A DNA stretch of 64,000 bases, taken from positions 1-64,000 of the forward strand of contig CAWGOF010000001.1 of assembly GCA_963824225.1 (NCBI GenBank). The letters run 5' to 3'. Of this stretch, positions 1 through 8,502 are shown one piece after another. The DNA is from CAWGOF01 sp963824225 (GTDB lineage Bacteria > Acidobacteriota > Polarisedimenticolia > Polarisedimenticolales > Polarisedimenticolaceae). The notes under the pieces were generated by a model. That model searched no databases and was not told the DNA's origin. It saw only the letters and a program-made list of their open reading frames with translations. The position numbers were made by a program, and so were the translations under genes. The number at the start of each line of letters is the position of its first letter. Positions within the stretch are counted from its first letter, which is position 1.

Positions 1-506
1 CCGTCGTGGCGGGTCCCGGCGCGGGCCAGTAGCCGCCGGGTGTTTTCCGCCTCGGCGGTCGAGCTCGGCGAGGCGGACCAGATCGCCAGCGCTCGCTCGA
101 GCATCGTCCGTGCCTCGGCGATCTGGCCGTCGTCCAGAAGCGTCGCGCCCAGGTTGTGCAGGGTGACAGCGAGGCGTGGCTGTCGCGCCCCGAGAAGCTC
201 GACCCACAGGCTCGCGGCTCGCCGATAGGCGTCGATCGCCGTCGACGGGTTGCCGCGGAGGCGCTCGACGTCGCCGGTGCCGTCGAGGGCGCGAGCCCGC
301 AGCAAGCTCGCTCCCGTCGGCGGCAGCTCGGTCAGCACGCGGGCGTAGGTCTCGCCAGCCCGCGGGAGCTCACCCGCGCGGACCCACCCCTCGGCAGCAT
401 CGAGATCCGCGGCCCAGCGCGCGACCTGCTCGGATCGCAGCGTGCCGGCGTGCGCCCCGAGCGCGAGCGCGAGGACGGCCACGGCGAGTACGGTGTTCCG
501 CGCCAC
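1..506 (-). CDS. TPR-repeat exported protein (C-terminus cut by window edge)
   Basis: The frame is open from a GTG at 506 to the left edge, about 168 codons, and the C-terminus lies outside the window. The N-terminus (VARNTVLAVAVLALALGAHA) is a typical Sec signal peptide. The rest is helical repeat sequence, for example AIDAYRRAASLWVELLGAR followed by LAVTLHNLGATLLDDGQIAE, which matches the kinesin-light-chain type of TPR. TPRs are protein-binding scaffolds, so a periplasmic scaffold role is likely, but the partner is unknown. There is no clear ribosome binding site before this GTG, so the exact start is uncertain. Confidence 0.7.
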   Translation of the reverse strand, partial: MARNTVLAVAVLALALGAHAGTLRSEQVARWAADLDAAEGWVRAGELPRAGETYARVLTELPPTGASLLRARALDGTGDVERLRGNPSTAIDAYRRAASLWVELLGARQPRLAVTLHNLGATLLDDGQIAEARTMLERALAIWSASPSSTAEAENTRRLLARAGTRHD

Positions 507-558
507 ACGGAGAATATGACCCTCGGGACGCGGGGGACAAGCTCGGCGCGTCTGGCGC

Positions 559-1104
559 TCAGTCTCCTCCGGACTCGCTCGTGTCGACCCAGATCCGGAC
601 TCGCTCTCCGTCGCCTTCGATCGTCACCAGGTCTGCGCCGCCGTGATCGGCCAGCGCCTCGAGCGCCGCCGCGACGTCGATCTCGTCGGTCGAGCCGCGG
701 AACGCGGCTTCGATCACCTTGAGCGGCACGCGGACCCGTACGCGATCGCCGCCGCGCTCGTCGGCATGCACGACGAGGAACCCGCGCTCCTTGGCCACGC
801 GCAGGTGATCGTCTCCGTCACGCACGGTGATCATCTCGGAGTCCGGTGCGTCTTCGAGAGCGGTCAAGATCTCTCGAAGCTCGCGTGCTTCGAGCGATCC
901 GTGCGTGCCAAGACCGGCCCGCTCGGTCCAGTCGGACGCGTCGACCGCGGAGAGGAACCCGGCGGCGACCGACAGCGGCACGTTGATCCGGACGTCGGTG
1001 CGCTCTCCGTCCTCGCCGATGCGGACGTGCAGCCAGCGCTCGCCTGCACCGACCACGGGAACGGCGATTCCACACAGCAGCCAGCACAGTAGGATCCGTT
1101 TCAT
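559..1104 (-). CDS. Secreted protein with an internal domain duplication, function unknown
   Basis: A 181-residue product starting at ATG 1104, chosen because a CGGGAGG ribosome binding site lies just upstream and a signal peptide follows (MKRILLCWLLCGIAVPVVGA). I do not recognise a named family. The mature part contains two similar units of about 75 residues. Each has a strand of alternating V/R, then a VPL-x-V helix, then an acidic leucine-rich helix, and ends in a short D/E-G-D hairpin (ITVRDGDDHLRV and VTIEGDGERVRIWV). This suggests tandem duplication of a small alpha/beta domain. It is probably periplasmic. It is transcribed away from the lipoprotein gene at 1244. Confidence 0.7.
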   Translation of the reverse strand: MKRILLCWLLCGIAVPVVGAGERWLHVRIGEDGERTDVRINVPLSVAAGFLSAVDASDWTERAGLGTHGSLEARELREILTALEDAPDSEMITVRDGDDHLRVAKERGFLVVHADERGGDRVRVRVPLKVIEAAFRGSTDEIDVAAALEALADHGGADLVTIEGDGERVRIWVDTSESGGD

Positions 1105-1226
1105 GTGGGTCCTCCCGAGGCCCGCCGGCCGCGATCGTCCGCCGGGGCTCGTACGTAGGACGGACGGGTCGCCGAAAAGTTCCCTCGGCGAGCGGCCGCT
1201 CGCCCTCGCGCGCCGCGCGGGGCCCG

Positions 1227-1235
1227 TGCTAGGTT
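1227..1235 (+). promoter_or_regulatory. Extended -10-like element before the lipoprotein gene
   Basis: TGCTAGGTT fits an extended -10 (TGn-TAnnnT). It ends eight bases before the ATG at 1244, so transcription starting about seven bases downstream would give a leaderless or nearly leaderless mRNA. No clear -35 is visible. Confidence 0.4.
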
Positions 1236-1243
1236 GACCCCAC

Positions 1244-2743
1244 ATGCCGCGGGCGGTTCCGGTCCTGGTCCTCGGCCTGGCGATCCTGGGCTGCTCCAAG
1301 CGCCCTCCCGCCACGGTCGTCCCGGCGAGTCCCGTCGAGACGCCGGCGCCCGTCGTCGAGCCGACCCCGCCGCCCGAGGAGACTCCCCAGGCTCCCGAGC
1401 CCTCTCCCGAGCCGGTCGAGGTGGATCAGCCGATCGAGGAGCTACCCCGACCCGGCGGTGCGATCCGAGCGCTCGCCACGAGCGCGTCCGACGCCGCAAC
1501 GCTCCTCGGGGCGCTCGGCGCTCCGGCCCATCTGTTCGCCGCGAAGGAAGAATGGCGCGTCGACGGCCCGTGCTGGGTCGTTCCCGTGCTCTCGGGAGCC
1601 AAGGCGTCGGACGTCGTGACGGCGTGGAACGCGGCGCTGACTTCCGGTCCCGGTCCTCTGCACTGGCTCCTTGCGCTCGGCTCGGCGCGGGATCGCGTGC
1701 AACGCGGAGACCTCGTGCTACGTCAGGGTGACCCGCGGGCTCAGGCGGAAGGCGTGCGGCTGTGTGGACGGAGCTCGCGTGAAGACCTCACCGCCCGGCT
1801 CGAGCACCCGGCGCTCCGCCGCGCGGTCGCCGGACGTCGAGCGGTCGCGCCCGCATCGCCGTTCGTCGCGACGCCGGATGGCTGGTACCTCTCGAACCGC
1901 GACCTCGCCGAGGGCCGGCCGTACGTCGCTCGCGTGGGACCGGTCGTCGGAGGTGCTCCGGCGCTCCTGTTCAAGCTCGGCGACGTCGACGTCGCGATCG
2001 TTCAGGGCAACGACGTGAAGGCGCTCGAGACGATGCCCCAGCAGGTCGCCCTGGCCCGCGTGGTCGAGCGCGAACCGACCTACTTTCTGTGGCTCAACCC
2101 ACAGAAACGCTGGCTCAACTCACCGAAGTTTCGCGCGTGGCTCGCCGGCACGATCGAGCGCAGCGAGATCGTGCGCCTGCTGTTCGACCGCCGCGGCGAT
2201 CGGGCCTACACGCTCCACGCGGACGCCGCCGCGACCCCGACCTGGGCGATCGTCCCCGATGCACCGCTGTTGGCCGCGAGCACCCCGCGCCTGACCCTGC
2301 ACTACGACGACGCCGACCCGGCGGCCAAGCTCCTCGCCGCGCGGTTGCGCGCCGAGGTTTCAGCCGACCGCGTCGACCTCCAGCTCCGCCCCACCGAGCA
2401 GGACCGGTTGCTCGACGCCGTATCGCAGGGCGACGTGGAGGTCGCGCTCCTCGCTCATCGTCCCGAGACTTCGGATCCGGTCCTCGGACTCCTCGGAACG
2501 GCGTGGTGGCTCGGCGACGCGGCGCGCGAGGAGGCGCTGGCCCTGATCGACGCGACCGCGCTCGAGGATCCGGTCGCGCGCCGGCAGGCCGCCGAGGATG
2601 TCGAGCACGCGCTGTTGGCCGACGCGCGCGTCGTGCCCCTCGTACGTCTCTGGTCGTGGCTCGCGACGCGCGACGGCTTGGTCGGGGTGCGGGTCGACGA
2701 CGACGGCACGCTGCGTCTCGACACCGCATGGTGGCGCAAATGA
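1244..2743 (+). CDS. Lipoprotein resembling family 5 extracellular solute-binding proteins
   Basis: A 499-residue product with a lipobox (LGLAILGC, Cys17), followed by a proline/glutamate-rich linker to about residue 75. The C-terminal half has features seen in oligopeptide-binding (SBP_bac_5) proteins: the helix segment SPKFRAWLAGTIERSEIV, a duplicated alpha/beta layout, and a late segment VVPLVRLWSWLATRDGLVGV. The N-terminal half is too diverged to assign. The stop codon overlaps the histidine kinase start (ATGA at 2740), so the two are translationally coupled. I infer a periplasmic ligand-binding partner for the kinase rather than a transporter subunit, because no permease gene is nearby. 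Confidence 0.6.
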   Translation: MPRAVPVLVLGLAILGCSKRPPATVVPASPVETPAPVVEPTPPPEETPQAPEPSPEPVEVDQPIEELPRPGGAIRALATSASDAATLLGALGAPAHLFAAKEEWRVDGPCWVVPVLSGAKASDVVTAWNAALTSGPGPLHWLLALGSARDRVQRGDLVLRQGDPRAQAEGVRLCGRSSREDLTARLEHPALRRAVAGRRAVAPASPFVATPDGWYLSNRDLAEGRPYVARVGPVVGGAPALLFKLGDVDVAIVQGNDVKALETMPQQVALARVVEREPTYFLWLNPQKRWLNSPKFRAWLAGTIERSEIVRLLFDRRGDRAYTLHADAAATPTWAIVPDAPLLAASTPRLTLHYDDADPAAKLLAARLRAEVSADRVDLQLRPTEQDRLLDAVSQGDVEVALLAHRPETSDPVLGLLGTAWWLGDAAREEALALIDATALEDPVARRQAAEDVEHALLADARVVPLVRLWSWLATRDGLVGVRVDDDGTLRLDTAWWRK

Positions 2744-4575
2744 TGCGATCCGCCCCGGGAGCGCGGAAACGCTTTCCGCGTACCGAGCTGCGCCTCGCGC
2801 TGCAGATGCTCGCGCTCGCGGCCCTCGTCTGCGTGCTCGCCGGGTGGCTCGTGTGGCAGCAGGTTCGGGCGACGCTCGAGGACGGTCTGCGGGACGACCT
2901 GCGCCAGATGCGCGAGGCCGCGGATGGCGAGGTCGAGGCCTTGCGGCAGCACGTGGCCCGGGACCTCGCCGCCGCCGAGAAATCCCTGCGCGAGGACACG
3001 ATCGCCATGCAGACGATCCTGCTCGCGGGGGCGGTCGACCCAGCGGGCACCGCGGCCTGGCGTCACCGGGGGACCCTCGAGCTGTTCGAGATCCTCGACG
3101 CGTCGGGATCGGTCCTGTCCTCGGTTCACGAGCCCGCGCGCGTGGCCATGCCACCCGAGCTGCTGCGGAACGCACCCGACGGCCTCCCGGTCTTGCTGTC
3201 CAACGACACGGACTCGACGGCGCCGTTGCTCATCGCCGGTGGGCGTGTGTTCCAGTACGGTAGCCGGACGCTGCGGCTGCGGGGTGGCATCGCGCTGTCG
3301 AGCCAGATTCTCGATCGGGTGGCCCGCGGCGAACGCGCGCTCCTCGTACGCGCGGCGGGTGGCGCGCCGGTGATCGCGTCGACCGCCGCAGTCGAGCTGG
3401 TCGACGTCGCTCCGACTTGGATCTCGCTCGACCGGACGGTGGGCGCAGCTCCCGGCGTCGAGGCCCCGCCCGACCGGAGGTGGCTCGTCGACGTCGAGAC
3501 TCTGTATGCCGAGACTCCGCCGGACGAGGCGAGCCCCGTCCCGCTCGCGTACCTGGTCTACGCCGTCGATCGCTCGAGGATGACGAGCCACCTGGCCCAC
3601 ATGTCGCGCTCGTTCGTCTTGCTCGGCTCGGTCGTCGGCGTACTCGCGGCGTTGATCGGCGTGACGATCGCGCGCAGCGTCGGACGCCCGGTGGACGAGG
3701 TCGTGCGGGCGTTCGACGCGATCGCCGAGGGCCGGGCGGACTACACGTTCGACGTCGGCTCGCGCGACGCGATGCGCGAGCTTCCGGCGGCGTTCTCGCG
3801 GACGCACCGGGCGCTCGAGCTCCAGCGCCGCCGCTCGGCGGCCGCCGAGCGCGTTGCGGCGTGGCGCGAGGTGGCGCAGCACCTGGCCCACGAGGTCAAG
3901 AATCCGCTCGTGCCGATCCGCCTGACCGTCGAGAACCTGACGCTGGCGCGGCGCCAGGCGCCCGATCGGTTCCCCCGGATGTTCGACGACGGCATGCGCA
4001 CGATCCTCGAGGAAGTGCAGCAGCTGAGCCGGATCGTCAGCGAGTTCTCGGAGTTCGCCCGCCTGCCGCTGCCCGCGCCGCGCCCGACCGATCTGGGCCC
4101 GCTGATCGATCGGGCGATCGAGCTGCACGCGGCGGAGCCGGGTCTGAAGATCGAGCGCCGGATCGATCCCCAAACGCCCGTCGTGTCGATCGATCCCGAT
4201 CTCGTGTCGCGCGCGCTGAAGAACGTCGTGGCCAACGCGGTCGACGCGGTGCTCGAGGGTGCGGCCCGAACCGGGCTCGATCCGCGGATCGAGATCGGCG
4301 TGCGCCTCGTCGACGGCATGGCCGAGATCGAGGTCGCCGACAATGGTCCTGGACTCTCGGACGAGTCGGCGCGGCATATCTTCGAGCCGTACTTCACGAC
4401 GAAGCCCGACGGCACCGGGCTGGGCATGACGCTGACCTACCGCATCATCGTCGATCACGGAGGAACGATCGTGGCCGAGAACCGACACGAGGGTGGCGCG
4501 CGGGTCGTGATTCGCCTGCCGTGCGAGATCAAGCCGGCCGGCACGACCGGCCGAGCGAGCGAGGTTCGAGCATGA
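2740..4575 (+). CDS. NtrY-like membrane sensor histidine kinase
   Basis: A 611-residue sensor kinase starting at ATG 2740, which overlaps the lipoprotein stop (a second ATG follows at 2743). There is an N-terminal membrane helix (residues about 20-42), a periplasmic domain of about 250 residues, a second membrane helix (FVLLGSVVGVLAALIGVTIA) and a HAMP linker. The dimerisation box has the phosphoacceptor His384 in LAHEVKNPLVP, followed by the N box (NVVANAVDAV) and G boxes (DNGPGLSDE, GTGLGMTL). The H-box and HAMP arrangement match NtrY-type kinases. It autophosphorylates and should pass phosphate to the response regulator that overlaps its 3' end. Confidence 0.92.
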   Translation: MMRSAPGARKRFPRTELRLALQMLALAALVCVLAGWLVWQQVRATLEDGLRDDLRQMREAADGEVEALRQHVARDLAAAEKSLREDTIAMQTILLAGAVDPAGTAAWRHRGTLELFEILDASGSVLSSVHEPARVAMPPELLRNAPDGLPVLLSNDTDSTAPLLIAGGRVFQYGSRTLRLRGGIALSSQILDRVARGERALLVRAAGGAPVIASTAAVELVDVAPTWISLDRTVGAAPGVEAPPDRRWLVDVETLYAETPPDEASPVPLAYLVYAVDRSRMTSHLAHMSRSFVLLGSVVGVLAALIGVTIARSVGRPVDEVVRAFDAIAEGRADYTFDVGSRDAMRELPAAFSRTHRALELQRRRSAAAERVAAWREVAQHLAHEVKNPLVPIRLTVENLTLARRQAPDRFPRMFDDGMRTILEEVQQLSRIVSEFSEFARLPLPAPRPTDLGPLIDRAIELHAAEPGLKIERRIDPQTPVVSIDPDLVSRALKNVVANAVDAVLEGAARTGLDPRIEIGVRLVDGMAEIEVADNGPGLSDESARHIFEPYFTTKPDGTGLGMTLTYRIIVDHGGTIVAENRHEGGARVVIRLPCEIKPAGTTGRASEVRA

Positions 4576-5927
4576 CCACTGTGCTGATCGCGGACGACGA
4601 GCGGAACATCCGCTCCAGCCTGGCCGACGCGTTCCAGCTCGAGGGATACGAGGTCGTGACCGCGGAGGACGGGGAGCAGGCGATCACCGCGGTCGAGCGC
4701 GGACAGGTCGACCTGCTGCTGCTCGACCTGCAGATGCCGAAGCTCGATGGGCTGGCGACCCTGCGCCGCTTGCGCGAGCTGCGCTACGACCAGCCGGCGA
4801 TCTTTCTCACGGCCCACGGGACGATCGAGAAGGCGGTCGAGGCCGTGCGCCTCGGTGCGTTCGACTTCATCGAGAAGCCGCCGCACCGGGAGAAGATCCT
4901 GCTGTCGGCGAAGAACGCCCTGCGGCAGGTCGACCTCGAGGAGGAGAACCGCGAGCTGCGCGTGCGCAGCGATCTGGACATCGACATGATCGGCGCCGCG
5001 CCGGCGATGCAGCAGCTGTACGAGCAGATCGGTCGAACGGCGCCGGCGCAGGCCCGCGTGCTGATCCTCGGCGAGAACGGGACGGGCAAGGAGCTGATCG
5101 CCCGCGCGTTGCATCGGAACTCTCCGCGCGCCGACCGGCCGTTCGTGCGCGTCAACTGCGCGGCGATCCCTCGCGAGCTGTTCGAGTCCGAGCTGTTCGG
5201 TCACGAGCGCGGAGCGTTCACCGGCGCGACCGCGAGGCGCAAGGGCAAGTTCGTGCGCGCGCACGGCGGCACGCTGTTCCTCGACGAGGTCGGGGAGATC
5301 CCGCTCGAGCTGCAACCGAAGATCCTGCGGGCGATCGAGACCGGGGAGATCGAGCCGGTCGGCGCGGACCGCGAGGTGCGTGTCGACGTGCGGGTCCTCG
5401 CGGCGACGAATCGGGAGCTCGAGCGCGCGGTCGCCGACGGTCATTTCCGGCAGGACCTGTTCTATCGGCTGCAGGTCGTCACGCTGCGCGCCCCGGCGCT
5501 GCGCGACCGGCGCTCGGACATCCCGATCCTGGCCGACAGGTTCCTGCGCGTGGTGTGCGAGGAGAACAACCTGCCGCAGCGCACGCTGTCGCCGGCCGCG
5601 CTCGAGCGACTGTCGCAGCACGACTACCCGGGCAACGTCCGCGAGCTGCGCAACCTGATCGAGCGCTTGGTCATCCTGTCGTCGGACCGCGAGATCACGG
5701 GCGAAGCGGTCGAGCGTTCCCTGCCCCGCGCGCGCGTGTCGACCGCGGACCCGCTCGCGCTGCGCGGCTCGCTGCGCGAGACGCTCGACGATCTCGAGCG
5801 GCAGATCCTGGTCCGAACGCTCGATTCCTTGGGCTGGCGCATGACGGAAGCCGCGAGCGCCCTGGGGCTCGAGCGTAGCCACCTGTACAAGAAGCTCAAG
5901 AGCCTCGGCGTCGAGCGACCCGAGTGA
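4572..5927 (+). CDS. NtrC/NtrX-family sigma-54-dependent response regulator
   Basis: A 451-residue protein with three parts. The receiver (residues 1-120) has an acidic pair at D8/D9 and phosphoacceptor D52 in LLLLDLQMPKLDG. The AAA+ sigma-54 activation domain has Walker A GENGTGKE, the sigma-54 contact loop GAFTGA near residue 214 and Walker B GTLFLDEVGE. A Fis-type helix-turn-helix (LGLERSHLYKKLKSLGV) closes the protein. The start overlaps the kinase stop by ATGA. It should activate RNA polymerase with sigma-54 after phosphorylation. The nearest candidate target is the TGGCAC-type promoter at 6051 before the next gene. Confidence 0.95.
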   Translation: MTTVLIADDERNIRSSLADAFQLEGYEVVTAEDGEQAITAVERGQVDLLLLDLQMPKLDGLATLRRLRELRYDQPAIFLTAHGTIEKAVEAVRLGAFDFIEKPPHREKILLSAKNALRQVDLEEENRELRVRSDLDIDMIGAAPAMQQLYEQIGRTAPAQARVLILGENGTGKELIARALHRNSPRADRPFVRVNCAAIPRELFESELFGHERGAFTGATARRKGKFVRAHGGTLFLDEVGEIPLELQPKILRAIETGEIEPVGADREVRVDVRVLAATNRELERAVADGHFRQDLFYRLQVVTLRAPALRDRRSDIPILADRFLRVVCEENNLPQRTLSPAALERLSQHDYPGNVRELRNLIERLVILSSDREITGEAVERSLPRARVSTADPLALRGSLRETLDDLERQILVRTLDSLGWRMTEAASALGLERSHLYKKLKSLGVERPE

Positions 5928-6020
5928 CGGCGGAGGCACGAACGTGTCACAGATGCCACGCAAGGCGAGGCGGATCGACGACGTCTCCTGAACGATAAAA
6001 TGAGCTAGGTCAGCATCTTA

Positions 6021-6037
6021 CGATCCAAAGCGGATCG
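6021..6037. repeat. Inverted repeat upstream of the sigma-54 promoter
   Basis: CGATCC, five bases, GGATCG: a perfect six-base inverted repeat ending 13 bases before the -24 element. It is a candidate binding site for a dimeric regulator, although it is closer to the promoter than usual for a sigma-54 enhancer. The rest of the 249-base gap (5928-6176) shows no gene. Confidence 0.4.
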
Positions 6038-6050
6038 CCTGACGTCATTC

Positions 6051-6066
6051 TGGCACGGCGCTCGCT
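6051..6066 (+). promoter_or_regulatory. Sigma-54 (-24/-12) promoter
   Basis: TGGCACGGCGCTCGCT matches the sigma-54 consensus TGGCAC-N5-TTGCW with one mismatch (TCGCT for TTGCT). The invariant GG and GC are ten bases apart. It points to the TPR gene at 6177, leaving a leader of about 100 bases. It lies just after an NtrC-type activator gene, which makes autoregulon control plausible. Confidence 0.7.
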
Positions 6067-6176
6067 CTTCTCCAGGGTGCGCCGCGACATGTCGCCGCGC
6101 GCCGGGTCGCGCCGGACTCGCTGCACTCGAAACGCACGCCCCTCCATCCGGCCTGTGGGCATCACGGAGTAGCACC

Positions 6177-7082
6177 ATGGACCCCGAATCGAATCGCAAG
6201 AGCGGACGTCTGTTCACGCTCACGGTCACGACCGTCTTGTTCGGAGCGGTCGTGGCTCTCGCCCTGTTCCTAGCGCCCGGAAAGCAGCGATCGACGCCCG
6301 TGGCCGACGAGCCGACAGCCGTCGTGCGTCCGCAGCCGACGACCCAAGTGCCAGTCGAGCCGACACAGCCGATCGCCGTGCCGTCCGAGCAGGACGCGTG
6401 GCGCGCGTGGGCCGACCGCGACTACGCAAGCGCCGCATCGCTTTACGCCGCGCGGCTCGCCGCCGACCCGCAGAGCTTCCAGTCCGCGTACATGCTGGGC
6501 CTCGCGGCGTGGAAGGGCGGTGAGCTCGACACGGCCCGCGAAGCCATGAATCGCGCGCTCGAGCTCGACCCGCGCTCGGTGCGGGCGCTCGTCAACCTGT
6601 CGCGGATCCAGAACGCGCGCGGCGATGCGCCCGCCGCGCTCGACGCGGCCGATCGGGCGATCGAGCTCGCGCCCGAGGACCCGACGGCGACCTACCAGCG
6701 CGCCCGCGCGCTACGCAACCTGGGGCGGGTCGACGACGCCGTTGTGGCACTGACCGAGTGCCTCGGTCGACGACCGGACTACGCGCACGCGCTGAACCTG
6801 CTCGGACTGATCCACCTCGACCGTGGGGAGCTCGAGCCGGCGGTCGACGCGTTCGACAGCGCGGCCGCGCTCGAGCCGACGATCTCGTTCCTCCAGCGCA
6901 ACCTGGGCCAGGCGCTCGAGCGTGCCGGACGCACGGACGAGGCGGTCCTGGCCTATCGCCGTGCGGCGGAGATCGAGGCCGGCGTCGCGGTCCCCGGTGC
7001 CGAGACCGCCACCGTCGCCAGCACCGCGGTCGAGCCGTCGCCGACGCCCGTCGAGACGGAAAAGCCCGCCGAATCCGACTGA
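6177..7082 (+). CDS. Membrane-anchored TPR protein
   Basis: A 301-residue product with a short cytoplasmic start, one membrane helix (residues about 12-35), a proline-rich linker, then at least four TPR units between residues 75 and 260 (for example AYMLGLAAWKGGELDTAREA and ALNLLGLIHLDRGELEPA). A threonine/proline-rich tail follows. GGAG lies about nine bases before the ATG. TPRs act as docking surfaces, so this is probably a periplasmic scaffold. Its upstream sigma-54 promoter and position after the two-component pair suggest it belongs to that regulon. The exact role is unknown. Confidence 0.8.
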   Translation: MDPESNRKSGRLFTLTVTTVLFGAVVALALFLAPGKQRSTPVADEPTAVVRPQPTTQVPVEPTQPIAVPSEQDAWRAWADRDYASAASLYAARLAADPQSFQSAYMLGLAAWKGGELDTAREAMNRALELDPRSVRALVNLSRIQNARGDAPAALDAADRAIELAPEDPTATYQRARALRNLGRVDDAVVALTECLGRRPDYAHALNLLGLIHLDRGELEPAVDAFDSAAALEPTISFLQRNLGQALERAGRTDEAVLAYRRAAEIEAGVAVPGAETATVASTAVEPSPTPVETEKPAESD

Positions 7083-7090
7083 GGAAGACC

Positions 7091-7130
7091 AGCGCCCGGG
7101 GCTCGGGGGAAAACCTGGGCCCCGGACGCT
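7091..7130 (+). terminator. GC-rich hairpin after the TPR gene
   Basis: CCGGGGC at 7096-7102 pairs perfectly with GCCCCGG at 7119-7125. The stem extends outward with AGCG/CGCT past one mismatch. No U-run follows, so it may be a weak terminator or an mRNA-stabilising hairpin. Confidence 0.45.
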
Positions 7131-7171
7131 GGACGACGGCGCGCGCAGGATCGATCCTTTCTCGAGTCACG

Positions 7172-8164
7172 ATGGCGCCGAACCACCCCCTCGAGCCGGC
7201 CTGTGAAACCGGCGTGCTGCAGACCGCGAAGTCGACGGGAGACGCTCCGTCGTTCGACGGTCTGCGGTTCGTGCCGCTCGGGGAGCCGGTTCGCGCGACC
7301 GAGCGACCCCGGAGGAGGCGCGGCGTCGGCCGGTTGCTGCGTGCGTTCGAGCACGACACGAGCCACTGGCTCGCCCGGCACGTGCATCGGCGCGTCCCCG
7401 GGATTCGATGGCCCTACGATCGAGCGCTGCGGGCCGGACTGACCGTCGCCACCGCCGAGATCGCCGTGCCCCTGCTCCCCGCGCCGTTCGACGGCGTGGA
7501 GATCCTGCTGATCACCGACGTGCACGCGGGGCCGTTCGTGTCGCCCGCGGTCCTGGCGCAGACGTTCACTCGCATGCGTGCGATCCCGGCCGATCTGATT
7601 CTGCTCGGCGGCGACCTCGTGACCTGCCGGGCCGAGGAGCTCGACGACCTGGCGCCGGCGCTGCGCTCGCTCGCTGCACCGCTCGGATGCTTCGCCGTTC
7701 TCGGGAATCACGATCATGCGACGGGCGCTCCGCTCGAGGTGCTGGCCCGCGCACGAGCCTGCGGCATCGACTGCCTCGACAACCGCTCGGTCGTGCTCGA
7801 GCGTCGCGGCGCACGACTGACCCTCGCGGGGATCGACGATCTGCGCCAAGGACGCCCCGACCTCGCACGGGCCCTTCGAGGCGCCGAGCCGCCGATCGTC
7901 CTCCTGTCGCACCATCCCGACGTGGCGTTCGACGCCGCTCGCGCCGGGGTCGCCCTCGTGCTCTCGGGTCACACGCACGGCGGCCAGGTCGTCGTTCCGG
8001 GCCTCCCGCTCCTCGTGCGGCAGAGCCGTCACGGTCTCGATGCCGGACGGTACCGCGCGGGGTCGACCGAGGTGGTGGTCAGTCGGGGCCTCGGCGTCGT
8101 GGGGCTCCCGCTACGGGTCGGCTCGCCGGCCGAGGTCGTGCGCCTGACGCTGCGTCGGGGCTGA
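7172..8164 (+). CDS. Calcineurin-like metallophosphoesterase (YkuE-type)
   Basis: A 330-residue protein with the standard two-metal phosphoesterase motifs in order: ITDVHAG (D-x-H), GGDLV (GD), GNHDH (GNHD/E), LSHHPD and SGHTHGGQ (GH-x-H). These residues bind the two metal ions of calcineurin-like phosphodiesterases. The order and spacing match the YkuE/integral-membrane-associated group. There is no signal peptide; residues 1-75 are basic and may be a membrane-proximal extension. The start at ATG 7172 is the first in-frame ATG after the hairpin. The substrate cannot be told from the sequence. Confidence 0.9.
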   Translation: MAPNHPLEPACETGVLQTAKSTGDAPSFDGLRFVPLGEPVRATERPRRRRGVGRLLRAFEHDTSHWLARHVHRRVPGIRWPYDRALRAGLTVATAEIAVPLLPAPFDGVEILLITDVHAGPFVSPAVLAQTFTRMRAIPADLILLGGDLVTCRAEELDDLAPALRSLAAPLGCFAVLGNHDHATGAPLEVLARARACGIDCLDNRSVVLERRGARLTLAGIDDLRQGRPDLARALRGAEPPIVLLSHHPDVAFDAARAGVALVLSGHTHGGQVVVPGLPLLVRQSRHGLDAGRYRAGSTEVVVSRGLGVVGLPLRVGSPAEVVRLTLRRG

Positions 8165-8173
8165 CGCGGGATC

Positions 8174-8497
8174 TCAGAAGAAGCCGAGCTCGACCTTGGC
8201 CGCCTCGCTCATGCGCTCCGGGGTCCACGGCGGGTCCCACACGAGCTCGACCTTGACGCGCTCGACGCCGGCGACGCCGGCCACGCGCGACTCGACCTCG
8301 CCGGGCAGCGAGCCCGCGACCGGGCACGCCGGGGAGGTCAGCGTCATGCGAATCGTCACCGCACCGCCGTTCTCCACGGCCACGTCGTACACGAGGCCCA
8401 GATCGTAGATGTTCACCGGGATCTCGGGGTCGTAGCACGCGCGGAGCACGTCGATGACCGCCGCGCGCGTCCGGTCGACCTCCGAGGTCTCGTCCAT
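8174..8497 (-). CDS. sufT: MIP18/PaaD-family Fe-S assembly protein (SufT-like)
   Basis: A 107-residue protein of the DUF59/MIP18 family, recognised by DPEIPVNIYDLGLVYDV and the conserved Cys motif MTLTSPACPVAG. SufT-type members help mature Fe-S proteins and are often the last gene of suf operons, as here. The start at 8497 lies five bases after the sufU stop (8503). The family also includes phenylacetate-pathway PaaD proteins, but the operon context supports the Fe-S role. Confidence 0.9.
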   Translation of the reverse strand: MDETSEVDRTRAAVIDVLRACYDPEIPVNIYDLGLVYDVAVENGGAVTIRMTLTSPACPVAGSLPGEVESRVAGVAGVERVKVELVWDPPWTPERMSEAAKVELGFF

Positions 8498-8502
8498 CCG
8501 TA

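Noticed and set aside
2455..4488. Long minus-strand open frame opposite the histidine kinase
   Set aside because: No motif, Arg/His-rich composition, and the plus strand carries a complete kinase.
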